From an uncultured Pygmaiobacter sp. (GTDB taxonomy: Bacteria > Bacillota > Clostridia > Oscillospirales > Ruminococcaceae), in NCBI GenBank assembly GCA_944386485.1, contig CALXBG010000112.1:62001-126000 (forward strand): a stretch of DNA of 64,000 bases, given 5' to 3'. Position numbers and translations under genes: made by a program. Shown here piece by piece: positions 33,514-43,798 of this stretch. The notes under the pieces are model-generated. The model was given only the letters and a program-made list of their open reading frames with translations, did not search any database and was not told where the DNA came from. How positions within the stretch are numbered: position 1 is the stretch's first letter; each line of letters opens with the position of its first letter.

Positions 33514-36126
33514 TCAGGGAAGCTGCTGCTTGATCTCGTACAAAATATTCAGCGCCTCGAGCGGGGTCAGCGCCTCCACATCAATCGACCGCAGCCGGGT
33601 CATCACCGCGGGGGGCACCTTCTCCTCCTCAAATCGCTCATAGTTGGAAAAGTCGAGCTGCATCACCGGATTCGGGGTGGTGGTGCTGGTTTCGAGCACC
33701 TTGAGCACCTCTTTTGCCCGCTCGATAATCTCGTCGGGCAAACCGGCCAGCTTTGCGACCTCGATGCCATAGCTGTCATCGGCCGGACCGCGCAGGATCC
33801 GGCGCAGGAAGGTGATCTCATCTCCCCGCTTCTTGACCGCGATGTTGTAGTTCTTTACCCCATCGATCGCATTTTCCAGATCGGTCAATTCGTGGTAGTG
33901 GGTGGCGAACAGCGTTTTGCATCCCAGACCGGATGCTTTGGAGGCCATGTGCTCTACCACCGCCCGGGCAATGCTCATCCCATCAAAGGTTGAGGTGCCG
34001 CGACCGATCTCATCCAGCACGACCAGGCTCTTGGGAGTTGCGGCACGCAGAATCTCTGCAACCTCGGTCATCTCGACCATAAAGGTGGACTTGCCCGCCG
34101 CGAGGTCGTCCGAAGCGCCAACCCGGGTAAAGATACTGTCCACAATTCCGATCTGCGCCGCCTTGGCCGGCACAAAACTACCGATCTGTGCCATCAGGCA
34201 GATCAGCGCGTTCTGCCGCATATAGGTACTCTTGCCCGCCATGTTCGGCCCGGTGATGATCAGCATCCGGTTTTCCTCGCAGTCCAGACGCGTGTCGTTC
34301 GGGACAAAAAGCCCGCTGGCCATCCGCTCCACTACCGGGTGGCGTCCCTCGGTGATAATCAGTTCATCCCCGCCGTCGACGATCGGGCGGGTATAGCCAT
34401 TTTTGACCGCTGTCTCGGCAAAGCTGGCAAGCACATCCAATTTCGCCAGCGCCGCCGCAGTCGCCTGAATCCGCGTCAGTTCCCCAGCCAGCTGTGCGAG
34501 CAGATCGTCAAAAAGTTCCCGCTCGAGCACCACCAGCCGCTCGCCCGCGCCGAGGATCTTGTTCTCCAGCTGTTTGAGCTCATCGGTGATATACCGCTCG
34601 GCATTGGCAAGGGTCTGCTTGCGGACAAAATTTTCGGGAATGGGGGTGCTGACCGCCCGGGAGATCTCTATGTAATATCCGAAAACCCGATTGTACCCGA
34701 TCTTCAGCTTCGGAATACCGGTCTCTTCCCGCAGCTTGGCCTCAAGGTCGGTCAGATACCCCTTGCCGCCGCTCATAATCTGCCGCAGTTCATCCACCTC
34801 GGGGTTGAATCCCTCACGGATGACCTTACCGTCTTTGAGGCTTGCAGGCGCTTCTACATCGATTGCCGATTCGATCCGCTCCCGAACATCCTGCAGCGGA
34901 TCCAGACCGGCCAAAATTCCGCGCAGCGCCGCCGATTCACAGCCACCCAACAGTTCGATCACCTCGGGCAGCTGCGCGCAGGTGGAAGCCATTGCGAGCA
35001 GTTCCCGCGGATTGGCGGAACCGTAGATGACCCGGGTCATCAGCCGCTCGAGATCGAACACACGGGACAGCTGTTCCCGCAGATCGACCCGCAGCACATT
35101 TTTGCGCTGCAGTTCCTCGGTGCCGTCCAGCCGCTCGTTGATCGCCACCACATCGAGCAGCGGCTGCTCGATCCAGCTGCGGATCAGACGCTTGCCCATC
35201 GCGGTTTCAGTCTTGTCCAATACCCATAGCAGGGTGCCCTTTTTCTCCCGGCCCCGCATCGTCTCGGTGAGTTCGAGGTTTGCGCGGGTGATCGGAGAAA
35301 GCTTCATATATTGATTACCGGAATAAAGCTCTACTGTGCGCAGCCGCTCGATCCCCCGTTTCTGAGTCTGTTCGAGGTAGGCCAGCAACGCGGCCAGGCT
35401 GTAAAAGATCACGCCGTCCCGCTCAATTCCGGTAGTCCGCTCAAATGCTTCGCCGAACTGACCGCTGATCCGCCCGAGCGATGCCGCGGGCTCATAGTCC
35501 TCCTCAGCCAGCAGCTCCACCGAACAGCTCATATGATCCTTGACGTAATCGGTGATCGCCTTATACTTGAGAATCTCGCTGTTGAAGAGCAGTTCGCTGG
35601 GGAAAAAGCGGCACAGTTCCCCGATCACCGCATTGACCGGATCCCCCTCCGTCAGCCGGGTCGCATGGCAGACGCCAGTCGAGATGTCGGCAAAGCAGAC
35701 ACCGATCTCCTCTCCATGCAGAAAGATCGAACCGATATAGTTGTTCTTCGCGTCGTCGAGCATGCTGCTCTCGATCACGGTACCAGGGGTGATGACCCGG
35801 ACGATGTCCCGCCGCACCAGCCCTTTTGCCTTTGCGGGGTCCTCGACCTGCTCGCAGATCGCCACCTTATATCCCTTCGCGATCAACCGGGCGATATAGC
35901 TCTCGCAGGAATGGTACGGCACACCGCACATCGGGGCGCGCTCCTCCTGCCCGCAGTCCCTGCCGGTCAGGGTGAGTTCCAGTTCTCGAGACGCCAAAAG
36001 CGCGTCGTCATAGAACATCTCATAGAAATCACCCAGACGGAAAAAGAGGATCGCGTCCTTGTACTGCTCTTTGATCTCGAAATACTGCCTCATCATCGGC
36101 GAAAGTTCTGCCAAGCCTTGCACCAC
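33514..36126 (-). CDS. mutS: DNA mismatch repair protein MutS
   Basis: An 870-residue mismatch-recognition ATPase. The mismatch-contacting motif FRLGDFYEMF is near residue 29-38; Walker A GPNMAGKSTYMRQ is near 625 and the Walker B/signature VLDEIGRGTSTFDG near 700. The start is GTG 36126 or the next GTG; the internal ATG at residue 11 is possible. A hairpin-rich spacer precedes it. Confidence 0.98.
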   Translation of the reverse strand: MVQGLAELSPMMRQYFEIKEQYKDAILFFRLGDFYEMFYDDALLASRELELTLTGRDCGQEERAPMCGVPYHSCESYIARLIAKGYKVAICEQVEDPAKAKGLVRRDIVRVITPGTVIESSMLDDAKNNYIGSIFLHGEEIGVCFADISTGVCHATRLTEGDPVNAVIGELCRFFPSELLFNSEILKYKAITDYVKDHMSCSVELLAEEDYEPAASLGRISGQFGEAFERTTGIERDGVIFYSLAALLAYLEQTQKRGIERLRTVELYSGNQYMKLSPITRANLELTETMRGREKKGTLLWVLDKTETAMGKRLIRSWIEQPLLDVVAINERLDGTEELQRKNVLRVDLREQLSRVFDLERLMTRVIYGSANPRELLAMASTCAQLPEVIELLGGCESAALRGILAGLDPLQDVRERIESAIDVEAPASLKDGKVIREGFNPEVDELRQIMSGGKGYLTDLEAKLREETGIPKLKIGYNRVFGYYIEISRAVSTPIPENFVRKQTLANAERYITDELKQLENKILGAGERLVVLERELFDDLLAQLAGELTRIQATAAALAKLDVLASFAETAVKNGYTRPIVDGGDELIITEGRHPVVERMASGLFVPNDTRLDCEENRMLIITGPNMAGKSTYMRQNALICLMAQIGSFVPAKAAQIGIVDSIFTRVGASDDLAAGKSTFMVEMTEVAEILRAATPKSLVVLDEIGRGTSTFDGMSIARAVVEHMASKASGLGCKTLFATHYHELTDLENAIDGVKNYNIAVKKRGDEITFLRRILRGPADDSYGIEVAKLAGLPDEIIERAKEVLKVLETSTTTPNPVMQLDFSNYERFEEEKVPPAVMTRLRSIDVEALTPLEALNILYEIKQQLP

Positions 36127-36136
36127 CTAACGCCCG

Positions 36137-36203
36137 GCGCTCTCAGCGCCGCGGCCGCATATTTTGAAAATGCGCCGCGGACAGGCTGCCCTGTCCTGCG
36201 GCG
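36137..36203 (-). repeat. Hairpin-rich spacer upstream of mutS
   Basis: Three GC-rich inverted repeats lie in 67 bases: CGCCGC-GGACAGG with CCTGTCC-GCGGCG (36173-36203, 13 bp with one bulge), CCGCGGC with GCCGCGG (36149-36180) and GGCGCT with AGCGCC (36137-36150). The first two compete for the same bases. No T tract follows, so a simple terminator is unlikely. Confidence 0.5.
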
Positions 36204-36225
36204 TTCACTCTTTTATTGGTTTTGA

Positions 36226-36630
36226 TCAATGGCAGCCGCTGCAGCCCGAGCAGTCTCCGCCGCAGGAGGAAGGCTCCTCCACCGTCATCGGGTCCCCGCC
36301 GTTTGCAGCGGTGAGCAGAATCGCATTGATATACTGCATCAGGCGATCCATCTCATTCTTCGCGTCGTTGTAGGCCTGCATGCTCTCATTGCTCATGATC
36401 TCGCCATAGATGCGCTGAATCTTCTCGTTGAGCTCGGTAATCCGACCCGCGTCCTTTTCCTGCTTGCTGACCTCGTTGTTAAGATCAATACGGGCGAGGT
36501 TAAACTCGCCGATCTGCTGCTGCAGTTCCTCGTCAGCGTCATTCATTCTGCGCGCGTTTTCCAGAATCAGATACCGCTGATCCTTCTGAAGTTCCAGCGC
36601 GAGATTGCGAACCTGCTCGATAATATCCAT
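36226..36630 (-). CDS. YlbF/YmcA family regulator with cysteine-rich tail
   Basis: A 134-residue, mainly helical protein of the YlbF/YmcA (RicF/RicA) family, starting MDIIEQVRNLALELQKD. In Bacillus, these proteins with YaaT form an iron-sulfur complex affecting RNase Y, competence and sporulation. The C-terminus ends CGGDCSGCSGCH, four cysteines and a histidine fit for cluster or metal binding. The ATG at 36630 has AGGAG 7 bases upstream; the frame extends 22 codons further without a site. It lies between miaB and mutS. Confidence 0.85.
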   Translation of the reverse strand: MDIIEQVRNLALELQKDQRYLILENARRMNDADEELQQQIGEFNLARIDLNNEVSKQEKDAGRITELNEKIQRIYGEIMSNESMQAYNDAKNEMDRLMQYINAILLTAANGGDPMTVEEPSSCGGDCSGCSGCH

Positions 36631-36692
36631 GATCATACTCCTTTTTTGCGGCGGCACAGAACCGCTTTCGTTTTTATCAGCGAAACCAGCGC

Positions 36693-38075
36693 TCAATGCG
36701 CAATTTCCGCTGTTAAGTAGATTCCCTTGCTGCCCGTGATCCGAACCTCGACAAACTGTCCGATCAACCTGCTGTCACCAACAAATTCGGCGACCAGATT
36801 ATTGTCCAACCGGCCGGCCAGTTCGCCCTCGCCCCGGCCCGGTCCCTCGACCAGAACCCGCAGCGATGCGCCGGTCAGCGCGGCCGCTTCCTCCCGGGAA
36901 ATCTCTTCCTGCAGCCGAAGCAGACGGCTGAGCCGCTCCGCCTTGACCTTGTGCGGCGTCGCATCGGGAAGCAGCGCTGCCCGGGTTCCGCCGCGCCGGG
37001 AGAAGATAAAGGTAAACAGCTGTACATAGCGAATCTGACGCACCAGCTCCATTGTCTGCTCGAAATCCTCCTCGGTCTCCCCGGGGAATCCGACGATGAT
37101 ATCGCTGGAGAAGGTCATCCGCGGCACAGTCCGCCGTGCATAATCAATCAACCCCTTATACTGGGCCACGTCATATTTCCGGTTCATCTGGATCAGAATC
37201 CGGTCAGAACCGCTTTGCACCGGCAGGTGTAAATTATTACAAATCTTTTCGTGCGAGGCGATGGTGTCGATCAGCTTACGGCTGGCATCCTTGGGATGAC
37301 TGGTCATGAACCGAATCCGGAAATCGCCTTCCTGCTCGGCCAGCATTGCCAGCAGATCGGCAAAGTCGATCTTCTTCTCCAATCCCTTACCGTAGCTATT
37401 CACATTTTGCCCCAGCAGCGTAATCTCTTTGTACCCGCTCTGTACCAGCGAACGGAACTCGGAAAGGATGTCCTCCGGCTTGCGGCTGCGCTCTCTTCCC
37501 CGCACAAACGGGACAATACAGTAGGAACAGAAGTTGTCACAGCCATACATGATCGGCAGCCATGCCTTGAAGGTACTGTCCCGATGAATTGGCAGATTTT
37601 CCACAATATCATACCGCTCGACAGGGTCGCCGAGCACCCGTTTTTTCCCTCTGATCCGCTGAGCGATCAGGTCAGGCAGCTTGTCGATCCCGTTGACACC
37701 GAAGACCAGATCCACATAGGGAAAGCTCTGATGCAGCTTGTCCACCACGTCCTTTTGCTGTACCATACAGCCACCGATCGCGATCAGCAGCTTGGGTTTC
37801 TCGGTCTTGAGCTTCTTGAGTGCACCGATATTGCCGTACACACGCTGCTGGGCATGTTCCCGAACCGCACAGGTGTTAAAGACGACAAGATCCGCCTCCT
37901 GCACATTCTCGGTCAGATTAAAACCTGCCTGCAGCAGTACGCCCTTGATCTTCTCCCCATCATTGACATTCTGCTGGCAGCCAAAGGAATGAACATAGGC
38001 CGCCGGCGGATGGTCATAATAGTTGGCGATTGTGTCGATCGTTCTATCATGCTCGATAAAATCCTGATACTGCAA
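36693..38075 (-). CDS. miaB: tRNA-2-methylthio-N6-dimethylallyladenosine synthase MiaB
   Basis: A 460-residue radical SAM methylthiotransferase that finishes the A37 modification begun by MiaA. It has the N-terminal UPF0004 domain with three cysteines (SFGCQQN, NTCAVRE, GGCMVQ), the radical SAM motif CDNFCSYC and a C-terminal TRAM domain. I set the start at TTG 38075, preceded by GGAGG at 7 bases. The ATG at 38093 lies only about 3 bases after the -10 box, upstream of the expected transcript start, so it cannot be used from this promoter. Confidence 0.96.
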   Translation of the reverse strand: MQYQDFIEHDRTIDTIANYYDHPPAAYVHSFGCQQNVNDGEKIKGVLLQAGFNLTENVQEADLVVFNTCAVREHAQQRVYGNIGALKKLKTEKPKLLIAIGGCMVQQKDVVDKLHQSFPYVDLVFGVNGIDKLPDLIAQRIRGKKRVLGDPVERYDIVENLPIHRDSTFKAWLPIMYGCDNFCSYCIVPFVRGRERSRKPEDILSEFRSLVQSGYKEITLLGQNVNSYGKGLEKKIDFADLLAMLAEQEGDFRIRFMTSHPKDASRKLIDTIASHEKICNNLHLPVQSGSDRILIQMNRKYDVAQYKGLIDYARRTVPRMTFSSDIIVGFPGETEEDFEQTMELVRQIRYVQLFTFIFSRRGGTRAALLPDATPHKVKAERLSRLLRLQEEISREEAAALTGASLRVLVEGPGRGEGELAGRLDNNLVAEFVGDSRLIGQFVEVRITGSKGIYLTAEIAH

Positions 38076-38095
38076 GACTTCACCTCCATCCATTT

Positions 38096-38124
38096 ATTAT
38101 ACAACTTTTTGAATTTTGAGACAA
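38096..38124 (-). promoter_or_regulatory. miaB promoter
   Basis: On the minus strand TTGTCT, 17-base spacer, perfect TATAAT, placed in the 34-base gap after the uvrA stop. It probably serves miaB and the following ylbF-mutS-mutL-miaA-hfq series. Confidence 0.65.
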
Positions 38125-38127
38125 TCG

Positions 38128-40977
38128 TTAATCCGCCTTTTTTCCTTTTCCCTTTTTTGCAAGCAGCGGACGAAGATACTGCCCGGTATAGCTGCGCGGA
38201 TTCTCGGCAACCTGCTCGGGCGTGCCGGTGGCAATGATCTCACCGCCGGCCGAGCCCCCCTCGGGGCCAAGGTCGATAATATGGTCGCTGACTTTAATGA
38301 TGTCAAGATTGTGCTCGATGACGATGACGGTATTGCCGGCGTCTACCAGCTTCTGCAACACCTTGATCAGCTTGTGCACATCGGCGGTGTGCAGGCCAGT
38401 GGTCGGCTCGTCGAGGATATAGACCGTTCTGCCGGTGCTCACCTTGGCCAGCTCGAGCGCCAGTTTGACCCGCTGCGCCTCGCCGCCCGACAGGGTGGTC
38501 GCACTCTGTCCCAGCTTGATATAACCCAGACCCACATCGACAAGGGTCTGGATCTTGCGCCGGATCCGCGGGATATTCTCGAAGAAGGCAACCGCCTCCT
38601 CCGCTGTCATATCCAGCACATCGTAGATATTCTTGTCCTTGTAGCGGACTTCCAACGTCTCTCTGTTATACCGCTTTCCCTTACAGACCTCACAGGGCAC
38701 ATAGATATCGGGCAAGAAGTGCATCTCAATCTTGATGATACCGTCGCCCTCACAGGCCTCACACCGGCCGCCCTTGACATTAAAGGAGAACCTTCCCGCA
38801 TTATAACCCCGCATCTTGGCGTCGGTGGTCTGGGCAAAGAGGTTGCGGATGTCGGTGAATACACCGGTGTAGGTTGCGGGGTTGGAACGCGGCGTGCGCC
38901 CGATCGGCGACTGGTCGATGCCGATCACCTTGTCGACCAGTTCGAGTCCCTCGATCGCCTCGAAGCGGCCGGGGCGCAGCTTTGCCCCGTTGAGGTCGGC
39001 CGCCAACTTTTTATAAAGAATGTCGTTGATCAGGCTGGACTTGCCGCTGCCCGAAACACCGGTGACACAGGTCATCACCCCGAGCGGGAACTCAACCGTG
39101 ACATTTTTCAGGTTGTTCTGGGTCGCGTTCAGGATTTTCAGCGCTCCGCCATTTCCGGTCCGCCGTTTTTCGGGGACCTTGATCTTCTTTTTACCCGACA
39201 GGTACTGTCCGGTAATCGATCGCGGCTCGGCCATAATCTCTTCAACGCTGCCGCAGGCGACCAGTTCTCCACCGTGAACCCCGGCGCCGGGACCAATGTC
39301 GACAATATAGTCCGCAGCCCGCATCGTGTCCTCGTCATGTTCGACGACGATCAGGGTATTACCCAGATCCCGCAGCCGCTTTAGAGTAGCGATCAGCTTG
39401 TCATTGTCCCGCTGATGCAGACCGATGCTCGGCTCATCGAGGATATACAGCACCCCGACCAAATAGGAACCGATCTGGGTTGCCAGGCGGATTCGCTGAC
39501 TTTCACCGCCCGACAGGGTCTGCGCGTTGCGGGCAAGGGTGAGATACTCAAGTCCGACGCTCTGCAAAAATCCCAGCCGCTCGGTAATCTCCTTGAGAAT
39601 CCGGTCGCCGATCATCCGCTCCCGCTCGGTGAGATCGAGCTGCGCGAGGAATTCCAGCTCCTCTTTTACCGACATCGCGGTGAACTCGCTGATGTTTTTG
39701 CCCCCCACCGTTACCGCAAGAGAGGTCTTCTTTAACCGCGCACCGTGGCAGGAGGGACAATCGATACCGGTCATAAAGCCGGCGATCTCGTCCTTCATCC
39801 ACTCGCTGTTCGTCTCCCGGAACCGCCGCTCGAGGTTATTTACAATTCCCTCAAAATCGGTGGTATATTTCCCGGTGCCGTTCTCGGTCTCCCGATAGAG
39901 GGTCAGCTTCTCCCCATTCGTACCGAACAGCAGCGCGTGGATTCCCTCTTTGGAGATTTTTCCGACCGGAGTATCCAGATCAAACCCGTATCTTTTGCCA
40001 AGGCCGATATAGTACATCTCGCTGATCGAGCCGGGTGCGTAGTACCACCCGCTTGCCTTGATCGCTCCCTCGCGGATTGAAAGCTTCTTGTTGGGGAGAA
40101 TGAGCTCCGGGTCGACCCGCATAAAGGTACCAAGGCCGGTACAGGTCTCACAGGCGCCGAACGGGTTGTTGAAGCTGAACATCTGGGGGGTCAGCTCCTC
40201 CACCGAGACGCCGTGCTCCGGGCAGGCATAGCTCTGGGAGAAGGTCATCTCCTCCCCGCCGATCACGTCGATGGTGACGATGCTGCCGGTCAGCCCCAGC
40301 GCGGTTTCAAGCGAATCGGCCAGACGGCTGCGGACATCCTCGTTAATCACCAAGCGGTCGACCACAATCTCGATGGTGTGCTTGAGGTTTTTCTCCAGTT
40401 TAATCTCTTCGTCCAGCTCATACAGGTTGCCGTCAACCCGTACCCGGGCAAAGCCGCTGCGGGCCGCCGCATCAAACTCCTTGGCATGGGTACCCTTGCG
40501 GCCCCGGACCACCGGAGCCAGCACCTGAAATCGGGTTCCCTCGGGCAGTTTTAGAATCGCATCCACCATCTGATCCACGGTCTGCTGGTGAATCTCCCGT
40601 CCGCAGACCGGGCAATGCGGTACCCCGATCCGTGCGTAGAGCAAACGCAGATAGTCATAGATCTCGGTGACGGTGCCCACCGTTGACCGCGGGTTGCGGG
40701 AGGTGGTTTTCTGGTCGATCGCAATCGCGGGAGAAAGCCCCTCGATCGAATCGACGTCCGGCTTGTCCATCTGGCCAAGAAACTGTCGTGCGTAGCTGGA
40801 CAGGCTCTCGACATACCGCCGCTGCCCATCTGCATAGATGGTATCGAATGCGAGACTGGACTTGCCGCTGCCCGACAGGCCGGTCATGACAATCAGCTTG
40901 TCCCGCGGCAGCTCCAGATCAATATTTTTTAGGTTGTGCTCTCTGGCACCCTTGATGATGATTTTATCCTTGCTCAA
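38128..40977 (-). CDS. uvrA: Excinuclease ABC subunit A
   Basis: A 949-residue damage-recognition ATPase of nucleotide excision repair. Two ABC modules are visible: Walker [15 protein letters not shown] near residue 33 and [13 protein letters not shown] near 645, each with an LSGGE signature, plus zinc-binding cysteines ([19 protein letters not shown]). It starts at TTG 40977, 3 bases after the uvrB stop, so translation is coupled. Confidence 0.98.
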   Translation of the reverse strand: MSKDKIIIKGAREHNLKNIDLELPRDKLIVMTGLSGSGKSSLAFDTIYADGQRRYVESLSSYARQFLGQMDKPDVDSIEGLSPAIAIDQKTTSRNPRSTVGTVTEIYDYLRLLYARIGVPHCPVCGREIHQQTVDQMVDAILKLPEGTRFQVLAPVVRGRKGTHAKEFDAAARSGFARVRVDGNLYELDEEIKLEKNLKHTIEIVVDRLVINEDVRSRLADSLETALGLTGSIVTIDVIGGEEMTFSQSYACPEHGVSVEELTPQMFSFNNPFGACETCTGLGTFMRVDPELILPNKKLSIREGAIKASGWYYAPGSISEMYYIGLGKRYGFDLDTPVGKISKEGIHALLFGTNGEKLTLYRETENGTGKYTTDFEGIVNNLERRFRETNSEWMKDEIAGFMTGIDCPSCHGARLKKTSLAVTVGGKNISEFTAMSVKEELEFLAQLDLTERERMIGDRILKEITERLGFLQSVGLEYLTLARNAQTLSGGESQRIRLATQIGSYLVGVLYILDEPSIGLHQRDNDKLIATLKRLRDLGNTLIVVEHDEDTMRAADYIVDIGPGAGVHGGELVACGSVEEIMAEPRSITGQYLSGKKKIKVPEKRRTGNGGALKILNATQNNLKNVTVEFPLGVMTCVTGVSGSGKSSLINDILYKKLAADLNGAKLRPGRFEAIEGLELVDKVIGIDQSPIGRTPRSNPATYTGVFTDIRNLFAQTTDAKMRGYNAGRFSFNVKGGRCEACEGDGIIKIEMHFLPDIYVPCEVCKGKRYNRETLEVRYKDKNIYDVLDMTAEEAVAFFENIPRIRRKIQTLVDVGLGYIKLGQSATTLSGGEAQRVKLALELAKVSTGRTVYILDEPTTGLHTADVHKLIKVLQKLVDAGNTVIVIEHNLDIIKVSDHIIDLGPEGGSAGGEIIATGTPEQVAENPRSYTGQYLRPLLAKKGKGKKAD

Positions 40978-40980
40978 TGC

Positions 40981-42939
40981 TTATTTGCCCTTTCTCAGTT
41001 TTTCAATCCGATCACGCAGGAATGCCGCCTGCTCGAATTCGAGGATCCTGGCGGCTTCCTTCATCTCTCGGGTCAGCCGCTCGATCAGTTTTTCCTTCTC
41101 GGCCTTGCTCATCCGCTTGCGGCCAGGTTCTTCCTCTTCATTGGAGGAGATGCCGATTCCCTCGCGGATCTCCTTTTTGATGGTGGTCGGAACAATGCCG
41201 TGTTCCTCATTGTACTTCATCTGGATGCCGCGCCGCCGCTCGGTCTCCATAATTGCCCGTTCCATACTCGGGGTAACGGTGTCGGCATACATAATCACCA
41301 TGCCCTGTGCATTGCGGGCCGCCCGGCCAATCGTCTGAATCAGGCTGGTTTCGCTGCGGAGGAAGCCCTCTTTATCCGCATCGAGGATCGCGACCAGCGT
41401 AACCTCCGGCAGGTCAAGGCCCTCCCGCAGCAGGTTGATGCCGACGATGACATCAATCGCACCGGTACGCAGGTCCTTGATCAGCTCCATCCGCTCAAAG
41501 GTATCGACCTCGTGGTGCATATACTTGACCTTGACCCCGTGCTCCGAGAGAAAATCGGTCAAGTCCTCGGCCATCTTCTTGGTCAGGGTGGTGATCAGGG
41601 TGCGCTCGCCGCGCTCTACCCGCTCGTTGATCTCACCGAGCAGATCTTCAATCTGTCCCTCAACCGGCTTGACAATGATCTGCGGATCCAGCAGACCGGT
41701 CGGGCGGATGATCTGCTCAGCAATCTGCACCGAGTGTTCCCGCTCATAGGGACCTGGAGTCGCGCTGACATAGATGATCTGGTTGAGTTTCTCCTGCACT
41801 TCATCAAAGGTCAGCGGCCGGTTGTCATAGGCTGACGGCAAGCGGAACCCGTAGTCCACCAGGCTCTGCTTGCGCGCCCGGTCACCGCCGTACATCGCCC
41901 GCAGCTGGGGCAGCATGACATGGCTCTCATCCACAAAGAGCAAAAAGTCGTCCGGGAAATAGTCCAGCAGCGTACAGGGCACGCTGCCCGGCGCCCGGCG
42001 GGAAAGCACCCGGGAATAGTTCTCGATTCCCTTACAGGTACCAACCTCCTGCAACATCTCAATATCGTACATCGTGCGCTGGGCGATGCGCTGCGCCTCG
42101 ATTAGTTTACCCTGTTCGGTGAAAAATTTCACCTGTTCCGACATCTCACTTTGGATGTCCCGGATCGCCTCCTCCATCTTCTCCTTGGGCACGATATAGT
42201 GGCTGGCGGGAAAGATTGCGACATGTTTGACAACCGCACGCCGCTCGCCGGTGAGAGCGGTAACCTCGCTGATCCGGTCGATCTCGTCCCCAAAGAACTC
42301 GACCCGGATAGCGACGTCGTCCGCATAGGCAAGATTGATCTCAACAATGTCCCCACGTACCCGGAACTTGTTGCGGGTAAAATTGATATCGTTGCGCTCA
42401 TATTGCAGGTCAACCAGCCGGCTGAGCAGCTCATCCCGCTTCATCTGCATGCCCGGGCGCAGCGAGATCACCATGTTCCGGTAGTCAATCGGGTCGCCCA
42501 GCGAGTAGATGCAGGAGACGCTGGCCACGATGATGACGTCCCGCCGCTCCGAGAGCGCGGCGGTCGCCGAATGGCGCAGACGATCGATCTCCTCATTGAT
42601 TGCGCTGTCCTTCTCGATATAGGTGTCGGTGGAAGGGATATACGCCTCAGGCTGATAATAGTCGTAATAGGAGACAAAATATTCCACCGCATTTTCCGGG
42701 AAAAACTCCCGAAACTCGGTGCACAGCTGGGCCGCCAGAGTTTTGTTGTGCGCCAGCACCAGCGTGGGGCGGTTCAGGTTCTGAATGATGTTTGCCATCG
42801 TAAAGGTCTTACCGCTGCCGGTAACCCCCAGCATCGTCTGTTCACGGTATCCCTTCAGCACCCCATCGGTCAGCTTTGCGATTGCCTCGGGCTGATCTCC
42901 GGTCGGCTGATAGGGCGCTACCAGTTTGAACTTATCCAT
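40981..42939 (-). CDS. uvrB: Excinuclease ABC subunit B
   Basis: A 652-residue helicase-like subunit that verifies damage and loads UvrC. Walker [14 protein letters not shown] lies near 40-50, the beta-hairpin region [20 protein letters not shown] follows, and a UVR domain ([18 protein letters not shown]) closes the protein. The ATG at 42939 follows AGGAGG at about 8 bases; the longer frame to 42999 is not supported. It comes 16 bases after radC. Confidence 0.98.
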   Translation of the reverse strand: MDKFKLVAPYQPTGDQPEAIAKLTDGVLKGYREQTMLGVTGSGKTFTMANIIQNLNRPTLVLAHNKTLAAQLCTEFREFFPENAVEYFVSYYDYYQPEAYIPSTDTYIEKDSAINEEIDRLRHSATAALSERRDVIIVASVSCIYSLGDPIDYRNMVISLRPGMQMKRDELLSRLVDLQYERNDINFTRNKFRVRGDIVEINLAYADDVAIRVEFFGDEIDRISEVTALTGERRAVVKHVAIFPASHYIVPKEKMEEAIRDIQSEMSEQVKFFTEQGKLIEAQRIAQRTMYDIEMLQEVGTCKGIENYSRVLSRRAPGSVPCTLLDYFPDDFLLFVDESHVMLPQLRAMYGGDRARKQSLVDYGFRLPSAYDNRPLTFDEVQEKLNQIIYVSATPGPYEREHSVQIAEQIIRPTGLLDPQIIVKPVEGQIEDLLGEINERVERGERTLITTLTKKMAEDLTDFLSEHGVKVKYMHHEVDTFERMELIKDLRTGAIDVIVGINLLREGLDLPEVTLVAILDADKEGFLRSETSLIQTIGRAARNAQGMVIMYADTVTPSMERAIMETERRRGIQMKYNEEHGIVPTTIKKEIREGIGISSNEEEEPGRKRMSKAEKEKLIERLTREMKEAARILEFEQAAFLRDRIEKLRKGK

Positions 42940-42955
42940 TCTACAATCCTCCTGA

Positions 42956-43639
42956 TCAATTGACGCCCTCCAGCATCCCGCTGTCCCGCATCGAAACATA
43001 ATCGCCGTCCGCGACGACGATGTGGTCTATCAGTCTCACATTCAGGTCATTCAGGGTCGCCGCAAGTTTCCGGGTTGCCATCTTATCTTCATAAGATGGA
43101 ATTGCAAGCCCGCCCGGATGATTGTGTGCCAGAATTACGGCAGTCGCATTCACCGCGACCACCTCACCAACAACCTTCCGCACCAGAATTGGGACCATGT
43201 TGACCGTTCCCTCAAACAATTTGGTGCAGCGCAGCACCTTGTGTTTGTCGTCCAGCAAAAGCAGGTATACCTCTTCGTTGCGGCTGCCGATAAATCTCGG
43301 CACAAGATACTTTCCTGCAAGTCCGGTCGAGTTGATCGACTCGTCAATCTTCACCTTGTCGTTTGCATAATAGTTTGCACAGCCGGCCACCAACTTGATC
43401 AGACAGGCGGAAATCGGTCCGACGCCTTCCACCTGACAGAGCATTTCATATGGTGCGTCCAGCACACCCGAAAAACTGCCGAAGCGATCGAGCAACCGGT
43501 GGGCAATCTCGTTGGTGTCGCATCTTTTATGGGAGAAGAAAAGCAGCAATTCCAGCACATTAACCGGTTCAAAGCCGGAAAGCCCCTGTGTGAGAAACCG
43601 CTTTCTCAGTCTTTCCCTATGTCCGTCGTGTATTCCCAA
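42956..43639 (-). CDS. radC: RadC family JAMM-domain protein
   Basis: A 227-residue protein with an N-terminal helix-hairpin-helix-like part ([21 protein letters not shown]) and a C-terminal JAMM/MPN+ domain with HNHPGG...SYED. Despite the name, its biochemical role is uncertain. The start is TTG 43639, giving [15 protein letters not shown], with GGGGGTG 5 bases upstream; the frame extends 22 codons more. Its position before uvrBA suggests co-transcription with repair genes. Confidence 0.9.
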   Translation of the reverse strand: MGIHDGHRERLRKRFLTQGLSGFEPVNVLELLLFFSHKRCDTNEIAHRLLDRFGSFSGVLDAPYEMLCQVEGVGPISACLIKLVAGCANYYANDKVKIDESINSTGLAGKYLVPRFIGSRNEEVYLLLLDDKHKVLRCTKLFEGTVNMVPILVRKVVGEVVAVNATAVILAHNHPGGLAIPSYEDKMATRKLAATLNDLNVRLIDHIVVADGDYVSMRDSGMLEGVN

Positions 43640-43690
43640 ATTGACACCCCCAGAAAACTGCCTTATACTGTCTTTTGTCCGGTTTTGTTT

Positions 43691-43720
43691 TTGACGAAAA
43701 CACACGCGCCTATATTATAC
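43691..43720 (+). promoter_or_regulatory. rluA-like gene promoter, overlapping the divergent radC -10
   Basis: Plus strand: TTGACG, 18-base spacer, TTATAC. On the minus strand a perfect TATAAT (43714-43719) for radC occupies the same bases. The two promoters therefore share their -10 region. Confidence 0.5.
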
Positions 43721-43798
43721 ACGAAAAAAAGACTACATAAAAGGGGCGCAGCCGGTTGGTTCTCAAAAGATTTTTCACCCCCAAAAGGAGGTTTTATC

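Noticed and set aside
43022..43798. Upstream extension of the RluA-like frame into radC
   Set aside because: It is antisense to radC; the real start is TTG 43799 with AGGAGG upstream.
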